Source: Incurvaria masculella
Lineage: Eukaryota > Arthropoda > Insecta > Lepidoptera > Incurvariidae
Length of the DNA: 64,000 nucleotides
Assembly: GCA_946894095.1 (NCBI GenBank)
Contig: OX335655.1
Coordinates: 6,696,001 to 6,760,000, forward strand
Direction of reading: 5' to 3'
Position 1 is the stretch's first letter; the number at the start of each line of letters is the position of its first letter. Position numbers and translations under genes: made by a program. Shown one piece after another: positions 33,679 through 46,356 of the stretch. Below the pieces are notes generated by a model. It was not told the DNA's origin, did not search any database, and saw only the letters and a program-made list of their open reading frames with translations.

Positions 33679-34818
33679 AATAAAATATTTTAAAATAAAA
33701 AAAGGACCGCCTTCAAAAAGACCGGAACTAAAAAGCAAAAAATAATTGGTTACTTTTAATTAATGTACGAAAAGCTATTTTAATTCTAACTAATTATGTA
33801 CAATTTCTTAATTTTTAATCATCTTTTGAAGTCGGTGCCTTGGGTAGACGTTCTTTAAGGGCTGCAAGTAGTTAGATTAATATCACCTATGGCTAAGAAA
33901 GAAATATAAGTAGGTAGCTACTTACATTTACCTACTTGAACAAAACACAAAAACAAAAATTAAATAAACAAACAGGTCGGAAAAACGTATGAAAGTAGGT
34001 ATTTAGGCAAGTAATTTGTAATTTAAATATGCCTTATACTTAAACTAAATACCTAACACAGTAAAAACAAAATATTTACAAGAAAACCCTACGAACAAAC
34101 CAATATAAAAACAACGACCACTTATATGATAAAGATTTAGGTAGGTGTAGCTTGTACTTTTTATTCTACCTAAATACCTACACAACACAAAACAAAAAAA
34201 AACAAATATAAAAAAGAACAGAAAACAATAGTTAGCGACTTTGAGGTGTCTGCTCTCAACTACGTGTCAAAACGTGTGTGCGGTTAGTACATATCTCACC
34301 AATTTCGGCAGAAATCGTTTCGTTCAGACAACGATGTTGCAGGGAAGTACCAATCAACAAAGAGCAGCGAATTAACGTACTCCTTCACCAGTGCGCGCCT
34401 TTATAAAGCCGAAAGTACTAATAATCGTTGAAACCCAATTTCAGTACGCTGCGCTGTATCGATATCAGCTTGCACGTAAACCAACGCTAAGGGCATCTCC
34501 AGTTAGACGAACGGTTGCTTAAAATGCTCTGTGGAATGACGATGTCTGTGGACCAATCATTGCTGACTCAGGTTGTTTACGCTCTCGTAGACTTCGGGTG
34601 TGTTCGGCTGAAATAGTGTCTGTTCGGTCAGCAGCGTGCGAAGCGAACTCTACCCAAGGCACCGACTTCAAAAGATGATTAAAAATTAAGAAATTGTACA
34701 TAATTAGTTAGAATTAAAATAGCTTTTCGTACATTAATTAAAAGTAACCAATTATTTTTTGCTTTTTAGTTCCGGTTTTTTTGAAGGCGGTCCTTTTTTT
34801 ATTTTAAAATATTTTTCC
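33679..34818. repeat. Non-autonomous TIR element with about 170-bp arms
   Basis: The segment 33679-33852 is repeated in inverted orientation at about 34644-34818 (for example GACCGCCTTCAAAA and TTTTTTGAAGGCGGTCC). The arms enclose about 790 bp with no transposase. 48702-48893 is a short derivative made of one arm and the opposite tip. Confidence 0.75.
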
Positions 34819-36500
34819 ATCCAAGAAAAATTCGAACTAACGGACCTTATAACTTAGAAACCATATACAGTTTTACAATGTTAATGGTCATAAAACATCT
34901 AGTTTGATCAAATAAAGCTGTTTTGATAATAATTTTAGATTACCGACAAGTAATGTACGCATGATCTTCTTTCCATGTTTGTATTGGGAGTTGGGCAGGA
35001 AATCCCAACTTGATACCTCCTAACTACTAGTACACACATGCTGAGATGCATAGACATTACTCGTGCTTGGCTTAGCCAAAGTATGGCTTCCGACTATCAA
35101 ATCTGATATTTGTTCCCAACATTTTATATCAGAACTGACAGTCGAAAGACATACTTTGGCTTAGACAAGTACGAGTAATGTCTATGAATCTCAGCACTAG
35201 AGTAAGCTAAGAATGTGATAAGTATGACAGCGCCGTTAGAGGGATACGAGAAGTCCGTGCACATGATAGTGTAATGGCTGCCTTATCAAAGGCGGACCGA
35301 ATTCCATCAGCTAAGTAAATGAGGCGCGGCGCGATCCAACGTCTGCCGCGTCCAACACCATCCATTAACCCTTCGTTCCGCCCTGACCCAGATTGAAGGC
35401 GGGGCCCATTACGTTCCCGACAAATGTCGCGCCGTGTTTGTGGATGGGGAAGGGGCGAGAAAGGTCAATTAGTTTCGCTACGCGTCTAAATTTAGGGTGT
35501 CCGATGACACTTAAAACCTGTGTAGATAATTACTTACTTTAACAGACCAAGCGGTTCGCCGCGCCTTTAGCATAAGTGCCAGGAAAAGGCAAAATGTAAA
35601 AAAAACAGGAGGCGTATGTTCCGCATTAGTAGAATCACCTTTCAAAGATTTCTTTTTTAAATAAGGAATACATACTTTCCTTAATAAAAAAGTCATTGTG
35701 AATTTATTTCGTACAATATCTCGGAAACCAAACAACATGCACGAGCAGCAGTTAGACTTAAATTGTTGGAAATGAGTTGTTCTTTAAGAATGGTACAAAA
35801 GGAAGCAGTGGAGACGGAAGCAGAGAGCTCATAGAATCAACTGAAAATTGTCAGAACTTTACATAAGGTAGCATTCAACAAGGCAACCGCAACCGGCAAT
35901 CCGCAACAACATTCGCGACAAGGAATCAGAAGATGTCGCTGTCGGCGACAAGCGACAAAGTTCGGTTATTTTAATATTGATATAAATATGTATAATGATT
36001 GGCAATTATGTCCGACTGCTCTGTGGCATTATGTGTTTCCTGGCACTGTCGCAGCCTCGGTCACACAATCAATTCCTCGGTTGCAGCCGTACCGCAAAAC
36101 GTTAGCAGGCACCGGCTAATTGGAAACAGACGCCGTCTTTGCCTTCTCCGATATCGGTCACTCTAATCACAAGGCGAACTTCCCGGTTCTATATTGGTTG
36201 GTAGGCGATTACATTAACTTATTCTAAAACCAGCCGAGCGGTGTCGTCTGCTCTTCCGTATTATACCCTCTTTTCATATCTGTTTTATTTCATACGAACG
36301 TTACCTATATCTATGACGCGCCCAATAACGTAAACGTATGTAAAAATCTCGAAAGTTACATACATACACACTTTCCAAAATATTCCTAATTATTTCTAAA
36401 GTTATAAATATTTCCAACTTATTAAACAGAAAATAAGATCCAAGACGTGATTTTTTTTAATGGGTGCAGAATTAAGACTCGCGTCCGCTTCGGTACCCGA
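34819..36500. other. Intergenic DNA, no gene confirmed
   Basis: AT-rich with a GC-rich patch at 35310-35460. One hairpin MITE is listed separately. No splice-bounded frame was recognised. Confidence 0.4.
35039..35196. repeat. Hairpin MITE, long imperfect arms
   Basis: TGCTGAGATGCATAGACATT at the left pairs with AATGTCTATGAATCTCAGCA at the right. Arms run about 70 bp each, with the AAAGTATG and CATACTTT blocks further in. Confidence 0.8.
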
Positions 36501-36837
36501 AGTCCCAGTTGTCACCTAAATTGGCGTTTATGGCAAACCGATCGACTGGCGTTTTCAAATGTATGGAGAAATTGAAAGAGCGCGCGCAGTGGGCTAACAT
36601 TTGCGAGTTTGAGTTTGATTTGACAGCTTACTCAACGTTGCCGTAAATACGTCGACGTTGCCGTTTACGTCGACTCCGCGTTTTCATACAAATCGGAAGT
36701 CCGAGTTTGACTTTGACAGCTTGAAGAAGTAAAACCACAGAATATCAGTAAAAACCTCGTATGGAATTTGACGTTTTTACGGAAAACGCCAGTCGATCGG
36801 TTTGCCGTAAACGCCAATTTAGGTGAGAACTCAGACT
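36501..36837. repeat. Fold-back element family E, best copy
   Basis: TCACCTAAATTGGCGTTTAT near the left end and GTAAACGCCAATTTAGGTGA near the right end are inverted copies, continuing into AAACCGATCGACTGGCGTTT and its inverse. The whole 337 bp can fold back. No coding frame. Confidence 0.8.
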
Positions 36838-36992
36838 GACCACTCGGAAGCCCAGTGGCACGACGGCTCTGGATGGGTGGCCGTTGAAACTGACCGTACA
36901 ATTGAAGACAGGTCCTGGCATGGCACCTAGTTTCCATACGATGTGTCGGGTTAAAATCATCAGTAGGATTAGCCAACCATGTCCTGTTCAAT
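36838..36992 (+). repeat. SINE fragment, 5S-like head remnant
   Basis: Keeps CCCAGTGGCACGAC and TCTGGATGGGTGGCC (a remnant of the 5S C box), then the shared body, and ends near GGCTAATCC-like sequence before ATGTCCTGTTC. Plus orientation, abutting the family E element. Confidence 0.55.
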
Positions 36993-39200
36993 AAAATATC
37001 CCTGATACCACTGTAAGAGCTACGTTACGTATCAAGTTTTTCATGTGTCCGCAGATAATACACTATGTCAAACGAAATTGATGAAATATGGAATTTACCT
37101 AATGAGCTTGGGAAAAATAAAAATAAAGTTATTTTTTATCCCATATAATTATAGATCTCATTACCATAAGAACATTGGTTTTTATTTAACTTCGATACGA
37201 TACGTATTCACAAAGTTATAAGACTTTTAATTTTGTTAAAATACTGTACCTGGCTCTGATCTGCGGGTCGCCCGCGGAACTCTGTTTGCGACCGCGTGAC
37301 GACATGGAACACTTCGGCGCCTAGCCAGCCGTACATTACCGCGCCGCATTGGTTCAAATGGTGTGAAAGCGTTTTTTCGTGTTTCCTGCCTTGATTTATA
37401 ACTAGAGTTTATTTTTATTACTACACAAGGACCTACTTATTATTGTATTATAGAGCAAGGATTAGAGCGATGTCAATCGGATAACTTGCCTCAAATAGAT
37501 GTGATTTGAGTCGAGTTATTTTGCCTCTATTTATATTATTATATAGAATTTCAGCACTTATATATTACATAAGTGATGAAATTCGCGGTGCAATGGTTGC
37601 AAGGAAAGATGTATATTTTTACTAGCTGAGGTACCCCGATCCGCTCGGGTTAATGTCGTTTTGTTCTGATGTCGGGCTGAATTATTTTCTGGAATTATAT
37701 GAGTTCCTCATAGAAAATTCCCCTTTTTCACTACCTTCGAGTTTAATTTTCCTCACAAATTATATTTTTGTTTTTATTTTAAAACCTTATAGCACAGCAG
37801 AGGCTATAAGAGGTCTGGGAGGTAAAATGCTTTACGCATACCTGATTCAGGAGTCAGGTTGTGTGGGGCTGGTTTAGCGAGTCTAAACCTTATGCGAAAC
37901 ATTTTTTTTGGAGTTTTCTATTTTTTTTTTATTCTAACTATGCCACGTGATAAAAGTCACTGGTTATTTTTATTTGTTACTGAATATGTTCCGTTCTAAA
38001 GCGAAGGTTGAGCTTAGCAAAAGTGGGCGCTCTAATCCAATTTCTAGTTAACGTCGACAGGGTTTTTAGCTACGAGTAAGTACGTAGAACAGTTGAGGAG
38101 ATATTTTTTATATTGTTTTTATGTCACATTATTATGTATTATATATTTCCATATGTAGAGCTGCCAGATACTCTAATGGAGACAGTACCATAGGATATGT
38201 TCAAGTAAAACGAATGCACACCTAAGGCCCATATTAAGATGCTTCAATAACCGGCCAGTTTTTAATAGAAGTTTACAGTTTTTTTATTTGAACTAGAAAT
38301 AAAATTTCCGTTAAAGAAAATAAGTTTAAACATTATTTTGACGTAGCCAATACCCTCTAACCCACTCCTGCTCTACCTCATACTTAGTACAAATACAAAT
38401 TTAAATGTTTGAAAAATGTTACGGCTTTTCACGCTGCAGGCCGCGGTAATCTCAAAAGTATCATAAATTGAAATGTATTTTTTCAACAGGAGAAATAGTA
38501 TTTTTTGCGTTGCTCATCCTGATTATAAAGTTTGTAAGCATATAAAAATAATATGTGTCGATTATAATACAGAGTACAGTAATTATTTATTTGAAAAGTG
38601 CTAAGAGTTTTAGTGCAAAGCAATTTATCTGAGATGTTATCAGGCTTCTCCTCTGCATGTTTACAAGTCCGCAGGTTATTATAAGTATTTCATCGTAAAT
38701 TGACAAATAACGAAGGTCAACACAAGCATGAGGTGCGGTTATATTAAGATCTCCTAACCTCCCGGTAACTTTTTCAATATGAATTCTTAGTAAGGTTATT
38801 CTTTTCTATTGTAATACGTCTTCTTTGGTGCTTATAGTATGTTTTATGATACAATTTGCTGTGCTGACGGATGTATTCTTAGACCAAGTAATAATACAGT
38901 ATTTATAAAGTTTATTTCGTGAAGAAATTTAGATAAATTTACGAATGAAATGATATTACACGCGCCTAAACCGTCCTTCCCGAACGAGGCGGGGACGGAA
39001 TGGTGTCCGGTGACGTCACACCGGGCGGCGGAAGGTGCACGTGGCGTACATGAAAACAATAGCGCGTGGTCATATTTACGGATCTTTAAAAAAAGATTGT
39101 GAAGCCATTTGAAGTGCTAGAAAAAAAATAAAAACACCATATTTTAAGTTGGAGCTTCCATAATTAAAATAAAAATTAATATAAATAGCGTTCCCAGGCT
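36993..39200. other. AT-rich DNA, no gene confirmed
   Basis: A GC-rich patch at 37255-37345 encodes, on the minus strand, a 29-codon open stretch with a GTACAG donor (see findings). The element-like head ACTAGCTGAGGTACCCCGAT lies at 37623. Nothing else is supported. Confidence 0.35.
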
Positions 39201-40235
39201 CATTAGGACCATAGAAATGTGGGGCTTTTTTTTGTGAAGCGCATATACGTATGGCGCACGCCTGGACCTCACAAAAAAGGCGCCCGACGGCAGCCGGCCA
39301 GGTGTTTCTTCACACCATGTTTGAAGGACCTAAGGTTCTACTTAGAGGCAAAAACCTCGGCATGGAGTCGATTCCATAGTTTACCGACCCCTATAGACAA
39401 AATATCTAGAGGATCGATGGGTTCTTATTTTGGGAATGCCTTTCTCTGCCTGTTCCGCGTTGTGCGGTGGTAGAAAGGTGACGGAGGGACGGCGTTATGC
39501 AGCTCCGAAGAGCACTCTCCTAATAGCACGCCCATTTTATTACCTAAGTTATGAAAGCTACTGGCATGAAACCTTGTTGAGCCAAAATAAACCAACGATG
39601 TCTCCAGATTGAACGGCTCACGGTCCTTATGTACTGCTATGTGTAATGCTATTTGTGTTACAAATATTGTGGAATTTGTTCTTATCTCAACTCCAAGCGA
39701 ATAACATTATGAATAACATGTGTGCAGGAGCTTAGTTGCAAAAGTGGCTTCTTTATCAGAGAGGCGATGCTGTATATGAGGATGACGTCAATGTGACCCT
39801 CCCGTGCCCCCCCTCCATCCGCCTGCCCGCGTCACCCCGCGAACAGCTCCCTCACGAGAATCTGCGCCCGCGCACGAGTACAACAAGGTCACCGATGTGA
39901 CGCGGTTTTATTTAAGTGAATTAATGTATTGAGCATGTGGTGCTGGTCATAATGCCTTACACCCTGAACTATTAATCACCAGCACATTATTAATGAAATG
40001 TTGTGTTTCATCGTCATTCATAAACGCTCCAACCGCAAAGTGACAGTGCTTTGTTTACTGATTTCTAGGTCTGCTCAAGGTAAAATAGTAATCAAGGTTA
40101 CGGCGTATTCTGTGGTTAAGGTTGCAGAAGCGAGCCCCCGATTATGTTAATTCAAAATCCAGTTTATACGCAAAGTGGGACAAAATTCTGCAAGGAGTAA
40201 ATTATTCTAAAAACATTTTCTAGTGGTTTTGGCAA
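39201..40235. other. Decayed repeat-derived DNA
   Basis: 39240-39510 (CCGGCCAGGTGTTTCTTCAC, CAAAAACCTCGGCATGGAGT) resembles decayed retroelement sequence common in moth genomes. The rest is AT-rich with a GC-rich stretch at 39780-39900. No intact gene. Confidence 0.35.
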
Positions 40236-40520
40236 GACCTACGTTAGCGTCGGGCCGTGTCTCGTCGACGACCCCGAGGTATTCCTAAATTTGGAGACCT
40301 CCATCTCCGAAGGAATGTAGGATCTCTCTCTGTCTTCTATAGTCTTTACCATGGAGAATGCTCGTCGGAGCTACATAACGATGTCCCCCCGTCCCCTTTC
40401 TACCTTCGCTCAACGCGGAACAGAGACAAAATGCAAAAATTCACAGTCGGCATTCCAAAAATAAGAACCCACCCATCCTTTATCTATAGGGTAAATTCCT
40501 ACAATATCCATTTCGCATCA
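40236..40520 (+). pseudogene. Decayed LINE reverse-transcriptase C-terminal fragment
   Basis: The plus-strand frame contains RRNVGSLSVFYSLYHGECS and FYLRSTRNRDKMQKF, matching the 'RRDVASL-FYRIYHGECSEEL' end region typical of insect LINE ORF2 proteins. Truncated at both ends and diverged. Confidence 0.6.
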
Positions 40521-41739
40521 CAGGAAGTCGCGAGCGTGGTCGACATTAGTATGAGCTTGTTTTAATAGTATTTTCCACCTCTCAAAGGCGTGTCTCTAGG
40601 CTTTTGATGGGTTATCTTTGTCATTTTACATAAAACTAGATAGGTAGGTATTCATCAACATCTGTTTGAATATTAAAATGAAGTGGGCGTCAGTTAGTAA
40701 GCTTGGGTGTATCTATAGAGTGGGTAGAAGCTGAGCCGGTGGGAGGAATACAATTAACCATTCACTGGTTGATATTCCTGTTCCGCATTGGAAACACATG
40801 CTGGCTAAACCGTAACATCTTTAGCATTTGAAGCTCAGTGTAAGTAGACTGGTTAAACCTGAGATCTAACTGGATTATTCACTGATCATATCTATCTCTA
40901 CAATGTTGCGGTAGAATAAATTAAATTTCCGGAATGTTGAGCCAATTTGTCGGGTTATATTGTCTAAACTCTTGCAGCTGTATTCAGAGTGGGCGGACTA
41001 ACTTTAATCCGCCGGACTCAACCGGTTTTTGTATGGTTAGTCCGGTGCTAATCTCGGACTAAGTTTTGACAGGTGCTCTTTGAATACGACTGTTAGAGGC
41101 ACGGAATTCCGTGGTTAGAGGTAATATGGTTAGCTACCTACCTCATGCATTAGGAGAAGAAATAGAAGTTTGTCGGGCCCGCCCAACCAGCATTCTTATT
41201 GACTGTAATCATTTCTCTGATCTGAAGACTGAACAGGTACATTTTCAATGGTGTCGTTTAAGAACCAGATAAAAAACGGAAACATTTTTTAATAAATGCA
41301 TCTTTTTTATTTCACATACTATAAACATTTCACTTTATTTTTCTTTTATTCAATTTTTGTTTTCCTTACTTTCGTTATTTAGTTCATTCATGTTTTGTTT
41401 GATTGATATGTATTAGTATGCTAGCTATGTATGTGCTGAACTGTCTGCGTAAAAATAATACTAATGATAATAATAATAATAATAAAACAGTGATTATTAT
41501 TATTATTTTGTTATTTAGTTCATTTTGTCGGATCTATAGGTCTAAGCTTGATTGATTTTATTTTGATAATTTGTATGTGTGACTGTTTGAATCCTAAATA
41601 ATCGAAAACATTTTTTTTTTATTATTCTATGTAGGCCATTGTATGACATCTCATATATTTTTGGATTGTATTCATTTGATTGAAAATGTTAAAAGCCTGC
41701 AATAAGTTGCAGTGTTCGTGTATGTAAAAAATATTTACA
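40521..41739. other. AT-rich DNA with microsatellites, no gene
   Basis: Contains a family D MITE (listed) and an AAT/TAA-rich microsatellite at about 41459-41510. No coding exon recognised. Confidence 0.45.
40975..41092. repeat. MITE family D
   Basis: CAGCTGTATTCAGAGTGGG at the left against CTCTTTGAATACGACTG at the right; 118 bp, with the usual inner inverted AGTCCG blocks. Confidence 0.75.
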
Positions 41740-41850
41740 GGACATTTCTTTTATTGCACGGTCACGGAAACAAGGACAATTTCGATCGCCGCTTCGACCA
41801 TAATTCATCCAATGCGATGGGACCGACCAGGGCGGAATTAATTCAAGTAA
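41740..41850 (-). repeat. SINE body fragment
   Basis: Contains GACCATAATTCATCCAATGC and CAGGGCGG, the middle of the shared SINE body. Both ends missing. Confidence 0.5.
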
Positions 41851-42221
41851 TGCGTAGGTAGGTACTGACTCGGATTGTTCGTTTATGAATGTGTAAATAT
41901 ATGTAGGTACATATTCTCTAATAGGTAATAATTATATTTTCTAAGATCTTGCATATGTTTTACAGATTGTCAAATCAGGCAAGCAAAATAATGTCATTGA
42001 GCAAAATAAATAAATCTTTAAAATGACGAATTCTACCTATTTCATCCCGTTTTACTTTGAGCAGTCCAACCTTTCGTGCGTAGACAGTGCAATTTTTTCA
42101 ATTGTACTTATGTCTGCATTTGTTCTGGTGTACGGTTTTAACATCACCGTCGTCGGTTGGAACCACAGAAGGAACCTTTGATCAGAGTTTGGAACGCAGT
42201 TGCAACAGTTTGCGACGCTAT

Positions 42222-42380
42222 GGGCCGAGTGCACGAAAGGACAAAAAATCAAAATCAACGTCAACGTACGATTAAACACGTCACTTTGTATGGACAGTAT
42301 GGAAGGAACTCCATGCGGTTCACTAAAAGTGACGTGTTTGAACATTGACTAACTCGGTCGTCTCTTCGTGCAATCGGGGC
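42222..42380. repeat. MITE family C
   Basis: Full-length copy, GGGCCGAGTGCACGAAAGG to TCGTGCAATCGGGGC, with the inner AAACACGTCACTTT / AAAAGTGACGTGTTT inverted pair exact. Confidence 0.8.
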
Positions 42381-43002
42381 TATATCTACCAACCGAGAGC
42401 ACAGATTACATAACCCGAGTTGTTATTCATCTGTGACGGTACTCTCGGCTGTCGCGTCGCGTGTGTCGCGCGCGCGCAACCTTGTCCGTCGCCGGCTGGT
42501 GAGGTCATCCCCGCGCCAAGTTCAACCTCCACTGTTCCACACTATCACACGAAATACTCCGTGCAAGGAGAACCGCGCCGCTGGGCCAGCGACAAACTGG
42601 CCAAATTTGTACTTACGAACCGCCAACTGCCACAGCCGCGCAATATACATACATACATACGTTATTATAGCGATTAACCCAAAATTCATTAATTATGTTA
42701 TTCAAAACTTGATTTACTAGTAAAACGGCCATTATTTTTATGAGGCTGCGGCTATGCAAAAGTCGAAAGCATAAATGGTATAAATGCATATCATTGTATG
42801 CTTTGACCTCTGCATAGATACCTACACAAATTATAGAAAGATGCTAATAAATGAAAAATGACGGGTTTATATTCAATTGAAAATGCCGCATTCATGAAGG
42901 CCGAGAGAAACATAAATCAATAGGTAGCAAATCAGACTCACAATAAGTATTGCAATTTGTTATTATACAATTTCGACATCCAATAAGCCTTGTGAACAAT
43001 TT
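42381..43002. other. GC-rich island then AT-rich DNA
   Basis: 42425-42620 is CpG-dense (for example GTGTCGCGCGCGCG) in an AT-rich setting, which could mark a promoter or first exon, but neither a start codon with support nor a convincing donor was found. Confidence 0.35.
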
Positions 43003-43412
43003 TTTTTTTTTTATGCGACCTGACATGGATGGCTAATACCACACAACTACCGTTATGATATTAGCCCAATACACCACATTCCCGAAGGAATTAGGTGCCA
43101 TGCCAGGACCTTCCCTTTATGAGGCACGGCTACATTGAACTGGATGGAAAACACGGACAATTTTTCATTGCCGCTTCGACCATCTTTTCATCCAATGCGA
43201 TGGTACCAACCCGGGCGGGCTTAAACCCTACCACCTAGTAGGGGAAGGGGACCTACAGTTTTACATGGATTCCGAACCATGGAGCAGCTCGCATTCGTGA
43301 CGAAATGCACTTATCGAACTCTGAAAGAGAAAGACAGTGGTGCAAGTTGGTATCGAACCCGGGCCTCTGGTACGCTAGGCCAGTCCCCGCGCCACTAGGC
43401 TACGAGCCGCTC
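43003..43412 (-). repeat. SINE with tRNA-derived head and poly(A) tail, best copy
   Basis: On the minus strand, GTAGCCTAGTGGC (plus 43391-43403) fits a tRNA A box and GGGTTCGATACC (plus 43349-43360) fits a B box, about 31 nt apart. The body shared with the 5S-headed copies follows, and the element ends in an A run (plus T run 43000-43012). About 410 bp. Confidence 0.85.
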
Positions 43413-44331
43413 AAATGTAAAATGCGTACAAAATTAATGAGAAGTATATCCAGGTTGCACGTAGGTCTAGAAATGTTTGTATTAATGTGTAATCAGGCTT
43501 AATAATAATAATGACAGGAACAATAATAAAGATTGCAAATATTGCAATACAAGATCATTCCTGCGAGTGAGACTCAAGAATACGGTTCTGTGCACACGTC
43601 ACATCCGTGTACTGACATCCACTTTCGGTGACTAACGCTCCTTGTATGGGTTCTTCCATTCTTTGTCATCATTTCGGTGATGCGTTTTTTTCGAAACTCC
43701 GATAAATTTTGAAGAACACTGAACGCACTCTTTTAAGTGGTTCTAACAGGTGAAGCAATGAGGGTCGTAGACCTTGCGAACACCAATGGCGAATTAGCAC
43801 AGAATGAGCGCAATGCACCTTCATTGATGACGTCATCAGACATGCTAATGTGGAGGCTGCTGTGCTGTCTCGCTCCCTTCTCATTCTTGCGAGCTGGATG
43901 ACTCAAGTACCTATCTGACTCACCTCGACTCGCGGTCAGAGCATGTGCAACTTGGAACTAAAGGTATCGAGCCTTCTGAGAAAATTTGATATCACATCAT
44001 ATTGTTTGTGGTTACGGCATGAAATAGAGCTGCTCTGTATCACCACTTTACGGTACCGATGAATCGAGGCTACGAAATCATAGATAACATCTGACCTGTG
44101 CAGTACCTATGTAAAGTATTTTTTTAATAAAAAGTAAAAAACAAAACCAGCCAAGTGCGAGTCGGAAGATGTCAAAGTTGGATAGGTTTAGTGATGATGG
44201 GTTACTTACTTCCCACTTTTAAATTGAATTATTAATGTTTGAAACGCCAATTCATGTTATTTGTCTTTAGAGCACAAATAAATTGAACGTTTGCAAATGT
44301 TTGAAATTGAAAGATATTTTTGAAACTTAAG
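43413..44331. other. AT-rich DNA, no gene seen
   Basis: No recognised exon or bounded repeat. A short AACCAGCCAAGTGCGAGTCG remnant of repeat family A is visible near 44145-44165. Confidence 0.45.
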
Positions 44332-44449
44332 CAGCCATATTCAGGGTGGGCGGACTAACTTTAATACGCCGGACTAAACCGGTTTTTGTATGGTTAGTCC
44401 GGTGCTAATCTCATACTAAGTTTTGACAGGTTCTCTCTGAATAAGACTG
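44332..44449. repeat. MITE family D
   Basis: Left end CAGCCATATTCAGGGTGGG, right end TCTCTCTGAATAAGACTG. It abuts a family C element directly. Confidence 0.75.
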
Positions 44450-44451
44450 CA

Positions 44452-44611
44452 GGGCCGAGTGCACGAAAGGACAAAAAATCAAAATCAACGTCAAAGTATG
44501 ATCAAACACGTCACTTTGTGTGGACAGTATAGAAGGAACTCTACGCGGATCACTAAAAGTGACGTGTTTGAACATTGATTAACTCGGCCGTCTCTTCGTG
44601 CAACCGGGGCT
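44452..44611. repeat. MITE family C, first of a tandem pair
   Basis: Full-length copy, nearly identical to the one starting at 44614; only AA separates them. Confidence 0.8.
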
Positions 44612-44613
44612 AA

Positions 44614-44772
44614 GGGCCGAGTGCACGTAAGAACAAAAAATCAAAATCAACGTCAAAGTATGATCAAACACGTCACTTTGTGTGGACAGTATGGAAGGAA
44701 CTCTATGCGGATCACTAAAAGTGACGTGTTTGAACATTGATTAGCTCGGCCGTCTCTTCGTGCAACCGGGGC
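44614..44772. repeat. MITE family C, second of a tandem pair
   Basis: Full-length copy in the same orientation as the one at 44452 and differing at only a few positions. Confidence 0.8.
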
Positions 44773-46165
44773 TTAGCTATAAGACGAACCACACTACGAA
44801 AGTCACAAACTGATTGATTCGCGGATTCGATTAACTCGATGAAGAACCCGCAAATTAACTTTACAGTTATTATGATGCTTTTGAAAATTACATAGTATAT
44901 TTTGTATATTCGTTGTAAATAAGCTGCAAGTTTAGCATACAATAAATAAACAAAAATCATCTCATCAGCATCACCCCACAGTACATACCCGCAACGTGCG
45001 CTGTGAGTGCGGTGTCACCGCGACGCGACGGTCGGTCCGCGACCGGTAGCCACCGGCGGCTATTTTCTCGATAGAAACGCGACAGAGAGGACCCCAGGCA
45101 CAAGTATGGCGCTGACTAGAAACCGCGAAGAGTGGAAATGTACCAGTGGCCTCACGTGCCTGAGAAAATGTCGCTCCCTCGCCGACGCCGCATAAGGCAC
45201 GCGTTTTCACCGTTATCGAGGAATCGCCGCGCCAAGCGAAGGGAGATGTATTCTTGCAATGCGTTACGGTAGAAAACCTTGAATCTTCGCAAATGAAACT
45301 TCCTATTGTGCTGGTAGGGTGAGCCTTAATATTTAAAATATTGTCTTAAGGCTGTTCCGACCCATATTTTGTACACACAATGCAAAAAGTATTGCACTAA
45401 TTCATTGTAAAATTAAATGTGAAATATAGGCATACTAGAACCGGCGAAAATATTTTGAGAATTTTAGGTTTATTGTCTTTGTTACAATGGTTCAATGGCA
45501 TTTTTTTTTCGAAAATCATGTTTGCTTAAAATAGTTTAAAAAAAGAATTTTAAAAAATTTCTTAAAATACCATATACGGTTGTTCTTGGCTCATATTACT
45601 GCTGTGATTATAAATAAACCACAAAATGAAAAGTTGAAAATTGATTAACTTTGTGCTAACAAAAATGTCATAGAACACTTTTTCTGCGATTTCAAAGTTT
45701 ACTAAAATAAAAGACGATTTGTTCCATCTTGAAACTTAATTTTCTCCAAATATCATAGGTACTTATTCAATGGAAATTATTACCAGGGCATTCAAACATG
45801 ATCCAAGACAGAATTACCTACCTATAAGTTAAAGTTTTCAAAGCCTCGTTAGCCATTTTCGTTGCACTCATTATACCTACACATAATATTATATGTACTT
45901 CTGTATATGTACCTATTTGCAATGCCGTTATTAAACTCGGAAATGTTGATTGAACCATACCTATCTCGTTCATGCAAAACAAACAGGGTTATCAGCACCG
46001 CCAACCAGGTCCTGGTTGACAGCATTGATTATGTGCTAAGGAAATTAACGAAACGAAGGTAGGTACGTTGAGTTAATTATAATGAGTTCTGAAATTATAT
46101 TTATTCATTGCAGTTGCAGTAAACAACAGTGCAGTTTTCTGTATATCTGTGCAATTGAGTTGCAT
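44773..46165. other. GC-rich island and AT-rich flank, possible exon at 45987
   Basis: 44975-45240 is CpG-dense and could be a promoter region, with no coding proof. At 45987-46058 a 72-nt open stretch (VISTANQVLVDSIDYVL...) lies between an ACAAACAG acceptor and a GTAGGT donor (see findings). Confidence 0.35.
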
Positions 46166-46354
46166 TTAGGGTTCCGTACCCAAGGGGTGAAAACGGAACC
46201 CTATTACTAAGCCTCCGCTGTCCGTCCGTCCGTCCGTTCGTCCGTCCGTCCGTCCGTCCGTCCGGATTAATTTATATTAGGAAAATTAATAAAAATTGAA
46301 CGATGGCACGAAACCCTTTGTGTGTGAGTCCGACTCGCACTTGGCCGGTTTTTT
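46166..46354. repeat. Family A interspersed repeat, internally deleted
   Basis: Both ends are present (TTAGGGTTCCGTACCCAAGG and GACTCGCACTTGGCCGG), but about 100 bp of the middle found in other copies is missing. The TCCGTCCG microsatellite is expanded. Confidence 0.75.
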
Positions 46355-46356
46355 AG

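Noticed and set aside
43340..43412. A tRNA gene on the minus strand
   Set aside because: A and B boxes are present, but no acceptor stem or cloverleaf closes, and the sequence runs on into a repeated SINE body with a poly(A) tail.
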